A DNA stretch of 64,000 nt from Cryptomeria japonica. Its lineage: Eukaryota > Streptophyta > Pinopsida > Cupressales > Cupressaceae. Below are positions 11,205 to 21,049 of the stretch, piece after piece. Position 1 is the stretch's first letter. Every line of letters starts with the position of its first letter. The notes beneath the pieces were generated by a model that was given only the letters and a program-made list of their open reading frames with translations, made no database searches and was not told the origin of the DNA. The DNA is taken from positions 112,020,433 through 112,084,432 of the forward strand of contig NC_081410.1 in NCBI RefSeq assembly GCF_030272615.1, given 5' to 3'. The translations under genes were made by a program, and so were the position numbers.

Positions 11205-14200
11205 TTCTTGGTAAAAGCCTTATAATTTTCAATTATGCATGCAACTGCTTGGACTAGCGGATTGGCTACATGCTTAATTCTAAATTTATATTTCTTCAAA
11301 GCCTCATCTACATGTGCTCCTTGTTCCTCTAACTCCTTTACCATATCTTACACCTCTTGAAACTAAGTAATCAGCTGTGTGTATCTATCCATAAGGGCAG
11401 CATCGAACTGAGCGGCAGGGCCTAGGTTTTGTGCCTCACATGCATCCCATTGATTCAAAACTTGTTGCTAGTCCATTATTCCAGTATCAACTATTCTGAA
11501 GCCAAAAGGCCCTAGTATATTCGTCACAAAATTCTCATATCACAAAATCTCCCTGAGGAGAGGGTCCTGAATGTTAGTCATCTCCTTGATATACTGTTGA
11601 TACATCTCTATTTTCAGCTCCAAAATGTATATGTAGGATTGTAAATTATCACAACTATCCCCTCCTAAGAGGTCTTCTTTTACTATCAGCTCTTCTCCTA
11701 ACTGTAGTATCCTTTTCAAAATTCAGAGCTATTTATTAAAGGTGTTCTCCTTCTGCTCCCATTGTGTGGAGAAAGTTGCCAAAGCTCCACCCGCCTGTAC
11801 CGCCTTATGGTATATTTCCATTGTATTCTATAGAAACAATCTAATCTTGGCGGCATTTACCTGAGTCCAAGATTTGGCGGCTGCAGCTACTCATCTCACC
11901 TCCAGTAGTGCCTTTACCTCTCCCTCTGGTAGTGATGAGGTTGAAGGTAGGTCATCTGTTCTACAAGAGTCCAAAGGTTTACACATTTCTATCAAGAGTT
12001 GTTTATACTACCCAAGCTATGCCTTAAGCTCTATATTTGAGGTGTGCTCCTTTTCCACGCGCCCTCTAACAATGCTTGTGGCTAGCTCTAAGGTATCTAG
12101 TTCTCCCCACTTTGTTTGCTTACCCAGGTTTACCTGTGATATTTGGTATTTGGGAGAAGCTTGTCCCTCAGCCTGCGATGGAACCGCCACATCTGCAATC
12201 ATTTCACCAGAACTAGTTTTTGACAGGTGATGAACCATCTTCAGCTTCTTTACCTTTGGTGGTTCCTCGGTCATTGCTTGTTGTAGAGTAACCTTGGGGA
12301 GCTCTGCTTTTCTCTTTTTCTTACCAAAGGTAAAATCCATCCATTGTGGTATATCTTCAGCTTTATCACCTTGATGTGATATAATATCTGCAGTTATGAC
12401 ATGAACCTCTGCCTGCTCTTCCGCTTCATCTCTTGGTTCGGCTCTCGTTTGCCCAGGATCTTGGAATGATGAAATCTGGTGGGCTAGGTTAGCTTGGAGA
12501 GCTTGTTGTTTGTGTAATTCTCCTAGCTTACCACTGACCTCCTCATTGAATGCCATTTCTTCATCACCTGGCTCCATCTCTGCTTGACCGGTTGCTATAT
12601 CCTTAAGAAGGTCCTCTTGATCTTGAGGAGTTAGAATCAACCTTTCATTCAAGATGTCTTCTGCCTCACCCCCTTCTTGTTCGCTCCCTAGTGGCCATTG
12701 TTGCTCAACATCCTCCTCTTCTTGATCGAAGTCAGACTCAATGTTTCTAACTTTTACCTCCTCAGTAGTGGATGTGAAACCTTGCACTCCGGGCTGCCCT
12801 GTAGATACATTAACTAATGGTGGTGCGGGAGTAGTGGTGCCTGAAGCACTTGTTGTACTTATGGAAGGTGGTTGAGCGGGTACCTCCTTAGTGGTTTCTA
12901 CTTTCTCTTCTTGTCCCTAGGTACCCTCCCCTTTGGTGTGGCCTATAGCGGTCCTTGGTGGGAGAACTTTGGCAAGTGGAACCGCGCCTAGCCCCTCGGT
13001 CACCCCTAGGTCTGCAACCTTCTTTAGTAGTTCAGACTCCCTCATCTTTTCCTGGAGTTTCTTCAATAAGTCCTCAATACTCTCTTGTGGCCTATCTTCC
13101 TCACCTGGGTCGGTGGAGGTATTATACCTTGAGGCTGACATTGTCTTTCGAGCGTACTCCTTATGGCCTCTTGACTGAGGTACCCCTGAGGTGGACTCCT
13201 TCTGTTTTGTCTTTGATACACTAGGCCTTACCCTCTAGCTTAACCATTGTTTTGTTCTATTAATGATGGCTTCCAAGACCTTCTCCATATTTGTATCTTC
13301 GATTGCAGACCATTTTACTGGGGAGAGGGGCCTCTTGTCTATCCTTGATTCTCTATAAATTGGATCAAGTAACTCTCCATCATCCCTGAGGTCTTTAGGG
13401 AGGTTAGTCTCAATACCAAAATCTCTCACCTGCGGCATGGACAACCTTTTATAGCTCTTCTCCCTGACCTCAAAACTATCCTGCAAGTCGGCCCAAAAGT
13501 CTTCCAAGCTGGGCTTATGCCCCTCATATGCCTTAGGCATAGCTTGTTTAAGTTTCCCATAGGGATCATAAAATTCCCTAGCATGCTCGTATTCCTTCAA
13601 GTTTAGATCTTGAAGCTCTTGTTCCTGCCAACTTTGCCACTTGTATCTTGGAATAGGCAAAGTACCCAATGGACATCAAGAAATCAATTCCTGCCTTATG
13701 CTTTGATGACAGCAATGATTGGAGGCCTACAAGTTGCTTTACATATTCTAGTAGGATCACCCTATCATTGCAATAACAAGATAGCGGCCTTGGGTTCCTT
13801 GTGAATCCACTAACCCTAATATAAGTGGATCGTGGGTTTTGGATAAACCAACACGCCCTCTCCCAGATGATAGCCATAGCCTCGAGGATAATCTGGTATC
13901 CTGTATCCCCTGTTAATTTGATGATTATTGGGAAAATAAAGGCATCATTAACCCTCTTGAAATGCACCTTAGAATTGGCTAGAGTAAGTTGGGAATAATA
14001 CTCCCATATCTTCTTTTGTCCTTTATTCTCTCCCAATTGTCCTTCCACTTGTAGGCCTGGGAATTTTCCAGCTCTGGCAGCTACCCAAATGACATATGAT
14101 GTGAAGAAGAATTTTTTTGTGTGTTGCACCTCTTTCATCTACCTACAGATATTATCAAAGAGGATTTGCGGCCAGTCAAAGTATTGTTTCCCTATCAAAA

Positions 14201-14831
14201 TGGTGGTCATGAACTGGAACATCCAAGGATGGAAGTGCTTGCAGTCTGGCTTGTCAAAGGCCCTACTGAGCATGATGATTAAATCTCTTTGAGGCTCTTT
14301 GAATTCCGCCCTTAGGATCTCTGTTGCCTTGAGCCCTGTCTTTCTTTCTTCTTCTAACCAGTTCACATTCATATGCCTTTTGCTGGCCGATGTATTATCA
14401 TTCCATGCCTTCAAGGCCTCTTCTTCGGTCAACAGAAATGCTTCCTCTCTGGTCGGAATTCCAAAGGCAAAACCAAGCATATATGGAGACAAGTCTATGA
14501 CTATCTTTCCCTGTGCATCTGTTCATTTTCTAGTTTCTGGATTGTAAAATAGTGCAATGGACATTATGAATTTTGCTACTTTTACTAACTGTGGGAAAAC
14601 AGTGGCTTCAACTAAGCTGGACCTCTTAATTCTTCGGTGGAGGGCCTCCAGAGTAGATTTATCCAATTGAACCCTGATATCTTCAATTTCGATGTGGCCG
14701 ATTTTAGTATCGGTAACCCATCTGATTTGATCCTCCAGCTTTGAAACATATACCTGTCCCTGGTAATGATACTTCATAGTGGCGGGGAGTCTATCAATTT
14801 CTTTGCCTCTTTTGCTGGAGGATGAGTCCAT
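11205..14831 (-). pseudogene. ORF1, a long extra reading frame of element A (unknown function)
   Basis: Minus-strand frame of about 1200 codons from the ATG at 14831, broken by stops near 14520, 14495, 14138 and 13200 and by a frameshift near 13600-13670. Its N-terminal half is globular (PEDFWADL-like and TKKFFFTSYVIWVAARAG segments). A conserved block reads LPKDLRDDGELLDPIYRESR (near 13380). The 12017-12787 part is acidic with a basic KKKRK patch (FGKKKRKAELPKV), and the tail is predicted coiled coil. The block LKDLEDDGNILDPVYEKNK in element F (26286-28430) is homologous. I recognise no enzyme. It resembles the additional reading frames known from Tat-lineage elements, and lies in the same sense as gag-pol. 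Confidence 0.65.
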
Positions 14832-15582
14832 CTAACCACTTGAACTTGTAGGAAAAACACAAATCTTCAGTCCTCAATACTAAACATAAATTTTGATTCA
14901 CTTCGAGACTTCGGGGTCTCGGAGTCCTGGGGTAAGCAAAAAAGGGAGTTCCAGGGCTCCTAGTTTGGGGCGATCCGAAACTTTAGGGATCCGCGGTTTC
15001 GGGGTGGAATGGAGGTCAACACCTGGAATTCCGTGGATCCGGGGTTCCGGGGTGGAAATGGAGGTCGCTCGAAACTCCGGGGATCCGGGGTTCCAAGCGG
15101 GAAAACTAGGGCACGCCAAAAAAAAAATTGAAAAACAAACAAGAAAAAGAAATCTAATCTAGAAAAACATTAGGAGGGGAGAAAATTCACCAACCTAGTG
15201 AATCGAAAACCGAAGAAAAATGCCAAGAGAGAGCTCGGAGGTCTGGAGGTTCACGACTTGGGGCTAGGGAGGAGAAGCTCTGAATGCACAAATGAACTCA
15301 AAAAGCTCATCATCTCTTATATATAGCCTCCTGAATCCTTCCATACGAAAACCATAAACACGATCTCGGGACTCTGGGGTCCCGAGGTTCCGAGGTCGAC
15401 AAAAAGCACCAGAACAAAACCACCTTGGGACTTCGGGACTCTGGAGTTCCGAGGTCGGAACAACAAGGACCTCGAGACTCCAGGACTCCAGAGTCCCGAG
15501 GTAAAACCAAAAAGAAGAAAAAGGGGGTCCATATTTTGACTCAAGGAGACTAAATGGGGAAACAGACATGCTAAGCATAACA
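14717..15582 (-). repeat. Right copy of the terminal repeat of element A
   Basis: Matches 1-1032: ORF1 start, G-rich minisatellite (about 14905-15100), TATA motif at 15318-15329, and a three-unit minisatellite (about 15362-15505). Homology stops sharply at 15582. The next base belongs to the gag-protease region of element C, so 15582/15583 is an insertion or recombination junction. The other side, with its target duplication, would lie left of the window. Confidence 0.8.
15318..15329 (-). promoter_or_regulatory. TATA-box candidate upstream of ORF1 (right copy)
   Basis: TTATATATAGCC, conserved with 679-690, about 490 bases upstream of the ORF1 start at 14831 on the minus strand. Confidence 0.45.
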
Positions 15583-16417
15583 GTTCCAAAGAGTATCCTC
15601 CCATGCCTTGCTCTTTCATTTTCATTTTCTGCTTGAAATCTATAGATAGTGATTTAAACTTTTCTTGTTGAATAGTTGGTGATGAGGAACTTTGTTTTTC
15701 TCTATTATGTGGAACCATGCTATCTTGGGTTGCCCCCATAGCATTACAATGTTGAAATGGGTTATGATCTACTGATATAGAAATCTCCTATCCATTGTAG
15801 GGCAACTTAACACATTGATGATAAGTGGAAGGTACTGCTTGCATTTCATGTATCCAAGGTCGACCCAATAAGATATTATATGTGAGGTCTATGTCTAAGA
15901 CTTGGCACATAGTGTCCTTTTGTATTGGTCCTACTTGAATTGGCAACATTACTGTTCCTTTAGATGATCTTTCTTCATCATCATATTCTTTGATAGTGAT
16001 GTTTTTGTGTGGATCAATAGATTGCTCAGAGAAGCCTAATGCACGGATAAGTTTCAAGGTACAGATATCGAGTCTAGCTCCTCCATCTATTAATACTTTT
16101 TTGACTCGATGCTTGTAGACCAAGACTTCAATGTGGAGTGGAGTATTGTGTGGATGGTTCAATGATATATTATCATGCTCATAAAAGGTAAGGTTATGAG
16201 GCCCTGTCATATGAGCCACCATAGCTTGGAATTTCTCAGCATCCAGAGCTTGAGGTACATTTGTTTCCAATAGTGCTTGTTCCAAGATGCCTTTGTGTTT
16301 TGGAAAAAGTTTTAGCAACTCTAGTATAGATATTTGAGCAAGAGTTTTGCGCAGTTGACTGACTAGATCATATTGAATCTTGGGTACGATGTGTGTTGTT
16401 GACGTATGCCCCTTCAA
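15583..16417 (-). pseudogene. Protease region of element C (Tat-like gypsy)
   Basis: The frame 15788-16417 carries an aspartic protease of the Tat type: VLIDGGARLDICTLKL near 16080 (D-G-G in place of D-S/T-G), then YNILLGRPWIHEMQAV, the second box. It has homology in plan to the C-terminal third of element D gag-protease. Sequence from 15787 to 15583 continues toward RT but is cut at 15582 by the end of element A. The RT and integrase of this copy are therefore not in the window. Confidence 0.8.
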
Positions 16418-16527
16418 GACATAATTTTTGAGATCTGGTTGTTACATTGACCAATTCATGTTCACGCTTGTCTTTGATTGTGATGACGTTTACTTTATTG
16501 TCCTCAGCTGATATATGATTGATGGTG

Positions 16528-16842
16528 TTATTGTATATGTGATTGATACAAGCTCCGCGTATATCGTTTGATGTTGAAGCTCCATCCTTCTTGTAGTTGG
16601 GAAGAGGATTCTTGGTCACCATTTATCTTGAGACCATCGACTGTTAAATCGCCTCTATCAATCATGTCTTGAACAATGTTTTTCAGTCTCATGCAATCAT
16701 TTGTTTGATGACCTTTGTTTCGATGAAAATCACAAAAGTGTGAGTCATTCCACCAGGGTGGTTTGATTTGTGGTTCAAAGTTGTTGATTGCTGGTAAGGA
16801 TATAATTTTGTTTGCCAGGAGTTCTCTGAATGCTGATTCCAA
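16528..16842 (-). pseudogene. Gag zinc-knuckle region of element C
   Basis: Contains FCDFHRNKGHQTNDCMRLK (near 16700-16730), matching the C-x-F-H-x3-G-H-x-T-x2-C nucleic-acid-binding motif of Tat/Ogre-type gags. It lies between the capsid domain and protease. Stops upstream and downstream show decay. Confidence 0.85.
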
Positions 16843-17124
16843 GGATTGCCCTAGTGGTGTGTAAATGCATTTTTGAAAGTTTTTGGTGTTACCTCGTGAG
16901 TTTGTATTAGGTCCTCGATTGGTGTTATTGTTTTGGGTATTGTTGGCGTTGCTTGCGTTGAGATGATCTTGATTGCTAGTTGGTGCATAAGTGTTAGTAC
17001 CTTGGTTAGCACCTTTTGGATTCTTTGTAACTTGAGGATTTCTTGATAAAGCTAAGACTGGTTGCTTGGATTTTGCATCATTAGGATCATTTCCTCCTTC
17101 ATTTCCAGTGTTTTTGTTTTAGGT

Positions 17125-17838
17125 CTAGAACATGGATTTGTCTAAGTTGTTGTTGTTTTGGTTGTTGTAGTTGGATGAATTTGTTCCTTCTTTGAAGAAT
17201 TTCAATGTTCCTTTCTTGACACATGCCTCCTCTACTTGGATGCCATTTTCAATTAATTTGGTGAAAGATGGTATGCATTGAAGTTTAAGTATGTAACTCA
17301 TCTCACTATTCAAGTTGTTGATGAAAATTTCCATCTTTTCCTTCTCAGGCACATCCCGAGGATATCTTGAGACCATCTGTCACCAACCTTGAAGGAACAC
17401 CATGAATGCCATATTGTTATTTTGTTTGGTATTGTAGACATCTAGCATGGTGATAGCATGTTGAATGTTATAGGAATATTGAGTTATGAATTTGTTGACT
17501 AATTCATCAAATGATATGATAGGAGGTGTGATTTTGGATAACCATTCCATTGTTTGTCCTCCCAAGCTTCTTGGGAATAACCTCATCAAATAGGTGTCAT
17601 CATGGGAAAATTTTAGGCCCATGGTACAAAATTCCCGAACATGATCACGAGGATCGCTTTTCCCATCATATTTGTCAAATTTGGGAATTTCTGAGTTTGG
17701 GGGAAAAGGCACCATGTTTAACCATCTGTCAAAAGGATAAGGACAAATTTCAGTCAAGGAGTACCATACTGTTGTCCCTTGTTGCATGTCTTGCATTTGT
17801 CTTTGCAACATTTGCATTTGTTGAGTGAGAGCAATCAA
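17125..17838 (-). pseudogene. Gag capsid domain of element C
   Basis: The retrotransposon gag domain reads IPKFDKYDGKSDPRDHVREF (near 17680), LMRLFPRSLGGQTMEWL and ISFDELVNKFITQYSY, with the characteristic folded helices. A stop near 17377 separates it from KEKMEIFINNLNSEMSYIL. The start of the protein is upstream at 17835-18701. Confidence 0.85.
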
Positions 17839-18701
17839 AGGCGCATTATTTTGTCGAGGGAAGAGTTCTTCCCTTGCATTATTTCAAAGCTAAAATGGTG
17901 TGTGGTGGGTATGTTTTGCTCAAGGATGTTTTTCTCGGGCAAATTTTGTTCTGGTAGATTTTTCTCAAGTATGTTTTGTTCAGGGTCACGTGCTTCCTCC
18001 TCTCTTTGACGTTCTTGATAGTCATAATGTTGAGATCCTGTTTTAAATTTGTCAGTGTCATAGTCTTCAGGGAGTTTAACTCCTTTGCTTGTGAGCATGA
18101 GTAGATATTTTTCTTTGTCGTTTTCCATGAGTCTTTCCACAAGTTTTTGAAATGAAGCGCTTTCTTGACACTCTTGGAGGAGTTCCTCAAAAATTTTGGT
18201 GTACTCTAGATTTGGACACTCGAAAGGATTTGATAATCTTCGATTCATGCTGGACTCTGGTTGCATTTTGCTTTGTTTGTTTCATTGAGAGCGAGTAACA
18301 GCAGGCATCTAGTAGAAGCTTTTTGTGACAACGGGAATGAACTCCTCTTCGATGTTTTGTTTAGGGGTTGGTGGTTCAAATCGGGGTATGTTGTAAGTGA
18401 TGCACTCTTCGGGGAAGAAAGCCAGATTGATCTTTCCTCCTTGATTTAGGCGTTGACTGAATGCTAATTTTTGAAAAAATGCTCTACTCCTCAATAGTTC
18501 CTTGTCAAATTCATTGGTTTTGTCTTGAAGATACAAGCAAATATGACGAAGGAATGTTTGATGAGTTTTGAAGAGTTGGCGATTGATATATAAAAATTTA
18601 TACCGTTTGGAAAGTTTCAGAGAACTGGGTTGTTGTTTCCTCAACTTAGTGTTATGATAAATACTCTTTCTTCTCAGAATATGAGGATTAGTCATGCACA
18701 A
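17835..18701 (-). pseudogene. Gag N-terminal region of element C
   Basis: Two overlapping minus-strand frames (18309-18701 and 17835-18266). The first contains RYKFLYINRQLFKTHQ and RAFFQKLAFSQRLNQGGKIN, clearly homologous to element E (RRFLYINRKILLKHR and RVFQQRDALSQRTNRGGRIN at 53969-54277). C and E therefore belong to the same family. The second frame is acidic and shows ASFQKLVERLMEND. Function is structural by position only. Confidence 0.7.
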
Positions 18702-20390
18702 GTGATCAATGGTTTCCTTTGATTTGTTTTGGATTTAGTTTAGCTTGTTTTTTAAACTCAAGTTTTACTTTATCAAATGAAGGTTTAGATGCCCCCTCAC
18801 GACAAAGCATATCAAATGATATGGAATACGAGCTTTTCTAATATGGAAACTCGATTTGACAACTTGGAGTGTTAAAAAAAAGTGTGTTTTGGATAGAAAT
18901 CTTTTTGATTGAAGGACATGTTGATACTTGTGATGAGGTTTCCTGATTTTGATAGGAGAGATGTGTGTTATCTTGTGACTAGTTTTTCAGATTTTGACAA
19001 CTTTGTTTTATGGAAAACTTGTTTTGAGAATAAGTTCTGATACTCTGTTTTGTTTTTTTGTTTGATGAAGTTCAGGCTGAGGAAGGAAAGCTTCCTAAAT
19101 TGTTTTTAGATTTTTCAAAAATAGCCTCTGTTTTGCCCCCTGTTTTCTTAGTTTTTGCTATGCGCTAAGACAGAAACGCAATGCGCTATAGAAAGTCCTC
19201 AACGCGCTAGAGAACAAACTCCATGCACTACACTACCCTTTGTTACACGCTAACTGGTTTGCCTTGGATTGGTCTTGGTTTAAAAAGTTATGCGCTAATA
19301 TGGGCTGCTAATGTGCTAACTGTTGGTCTCTACGCGCTAACTTTCCATCCCCACGGACTAAGTTGTTGCTTCAACGTGCCAGAATGTTTTCAAAAAGCGC
19401 TACTTTTAAATTGTTGGTTTTGGATTTTATGAAGCGCTAATGTTCAGACTTAATGCGCTAAGGTGAAGGTCAAATGCTCTAAAGGATGGTTTACACGCAC
19501 TAAGAAGTTGCTCTTATGCGCTAAACTGCCCTGACAGTTTGACTTGGTTGTTTTTCGGCAATTTTTGGAACTTTGCTTTTAGTTTTCAATGATGATGGAT
19601 GATTTTCTGAAATAACAACTGAAAGCACATCACAAAAAAAGACAACCATTTTGCTTAATCTAAACAGTGAGTGTATGTTCTATGAGGATGTGTTCAAATC
19701 CTCAATGTTTTAACAAGTTTAGATACAACAACATACAATTCAGTCAAACTCTTTATTCAAGGGTCATAAGCAATATCATAGCCCACTAGTCTCGATACTC
19801 TGTCAGCTCAAACAGCCTTGTCACCCCTTAGGGGGTGCCCATTTTTTTGCCTTTTGCCAGAAATTAACCCAAAGTGAATTGCTTCACAATTGAGTAGTTA
19901 TCTTGGGAGATATGTGGTGAACGATCTTGGGGGTGGATTCTTCCCCACTCTTGCACTATGATATTACAAATGTTTGGATACTGGCTCGGCTCAAAGTTTC
20001 TATGCTAAAGTTCATAATTAGGCTTCCCGTTTGGCCGTCAGTGATAAACTCCCTCATGAGGCTTCCCAATCTTTAGAACAAAGGCTTTACATATCTCAAG
20101 GATACTGGGGGAAGGCTAATCGATGCGCGTAACCATTGAAAAGGACTTTCGTCACTTTCCACTTTTGATTATAGTGGGTTGGAACACTTAGCTTCAAAGT
20201 CATTCCCCACTTAGGTCATTCCCTTCACACCGGCCAAAGAATGGCTTTAAGAATTTTTCAACCCCTCAGGAAGGAAGGCCTACTAAAGGATTTAATGCAA
20301 TAACACTGAAATCGTAAGAGTGGTCTGGCTTTTTGATCACCCAGTTAAGGGGAGAGCATATTCCTTCCACTTTCGTAGCAAAGCAAACAA
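18702..20390 (-). promoter_or_regulatory. Leader of element C
   Basis: No coding potential. It contains the TTAGCGCAT array at 19150-19530 and, at about 19640-20390, a block resembling the element E leader at 55025-55640. The clearest match is GGTCTGGCTTTTTGATCACC near 20318 against GGTCTGGTTTTCTGATCACC near 55583. The 5' LTR and primer-binding site that should follow on the right are not found before element D. Confidence 0.6.
19150..19530 (-). repeat. Array of TTAGCGCAT-like motifs in the leader of element C
   Basis: On the plus strand about fourteen degenerate copies of ATGCGCTAA (variants ACGCGCTAA, AAGCGCTAC, ATGTGCTAA) are spaced roughly 20-35 bases apart. Read with the gag direction they are TTAGCGCAT. 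Similar arrays lie at 38930-39270, 54660-54895 and 55930-56170. Confidence 0.75.
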
Positions 20391-21049
20391 GTGTTCTTTT
20401 TAACTCTTCATTGCAATGATTTGTTAAAATCTATATGGAGATGTTGCTCCACAAAAACATGGTGTTTATTTTACCCCTTTAAAGCAATGATTTTCTGATC
20501 TAGGAAAAGAACTTGGTCAACAAAGTAAATTTGATGTTTGGTCAACAAAAGAAATCGATCAAAAAGGGAAGGTCTTCCCCCTTTAATTGTGAATGACTTT
20601 GGACATGTGTGATTCTTTTACTTTGCAAAAATTTGAAGTGGATCCTTTTATGCACCAAAAGATGGTGAAGTTTTTTTTAAAGCCCTTTGTTTGCAGAAAT
20701 AAAAATATTTGTCTTGTTCTTTTTACAGCCCAAAATGAAAATTTGTCTTCCTAGAAAAAGCAAGAGGATTGTTTTTGTGGTTCTTTTTATTTGCCCAAAA
20801 TAAGGTGAGTTAAATTTTATCCAACAAGAATTAAAAAGACTCTAAATTTTAACTAACTTAATTAAGTTAGTAAAAATTTAAACTATTTGTAATTCTAAAA
20901 ATAAAACTAAGCTCCATCTACAACAAACTGTTAAAAATCCTACAAAATACCAACCAAAACCGTTAGAAAAATCTTGGCTTTTGTGGACTTCTACAAGTCT
21001 AAATTTAAGTTTGGTTACAATTTAATTTTTGTTTTTTGTCTGTGATGCA
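20391..21049. other. AT-rich non-coding junction between elements C and D
   Basis: No gene, LTR end or target duplication seen. Somewhere here the leader of C meets the sequence downstream of the D gag-protease frame; the exact junction cannot be placed by eye. Confidence 0.4.

Larger units (their letters stand above)
10165..15582 (-). mobile_element. Candidate very long 5' LTR of element A, containing ORF1
   Basis: Proposed boundaries are TGACGTG at 10165, next to the primer-binding-site candidate, and CATAACA at 15582, where homology to the left repeat also ends. If right, the LTR is about 5.4 kb and contains ORF1 in sense. In element F an ORF1 remnant also lies upstream of the primer-binding site. 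The 3' partner is visible only as 1-1032, and no good polypurine tract adjoins 1032, so this is a model, not a measurement. Confidence 0.4.

Noticed and set aside
19223-19432. Plus-strand frame in the element C leader
   Set aside because: Falls inside the motif array and opposes the element; a chance frame.
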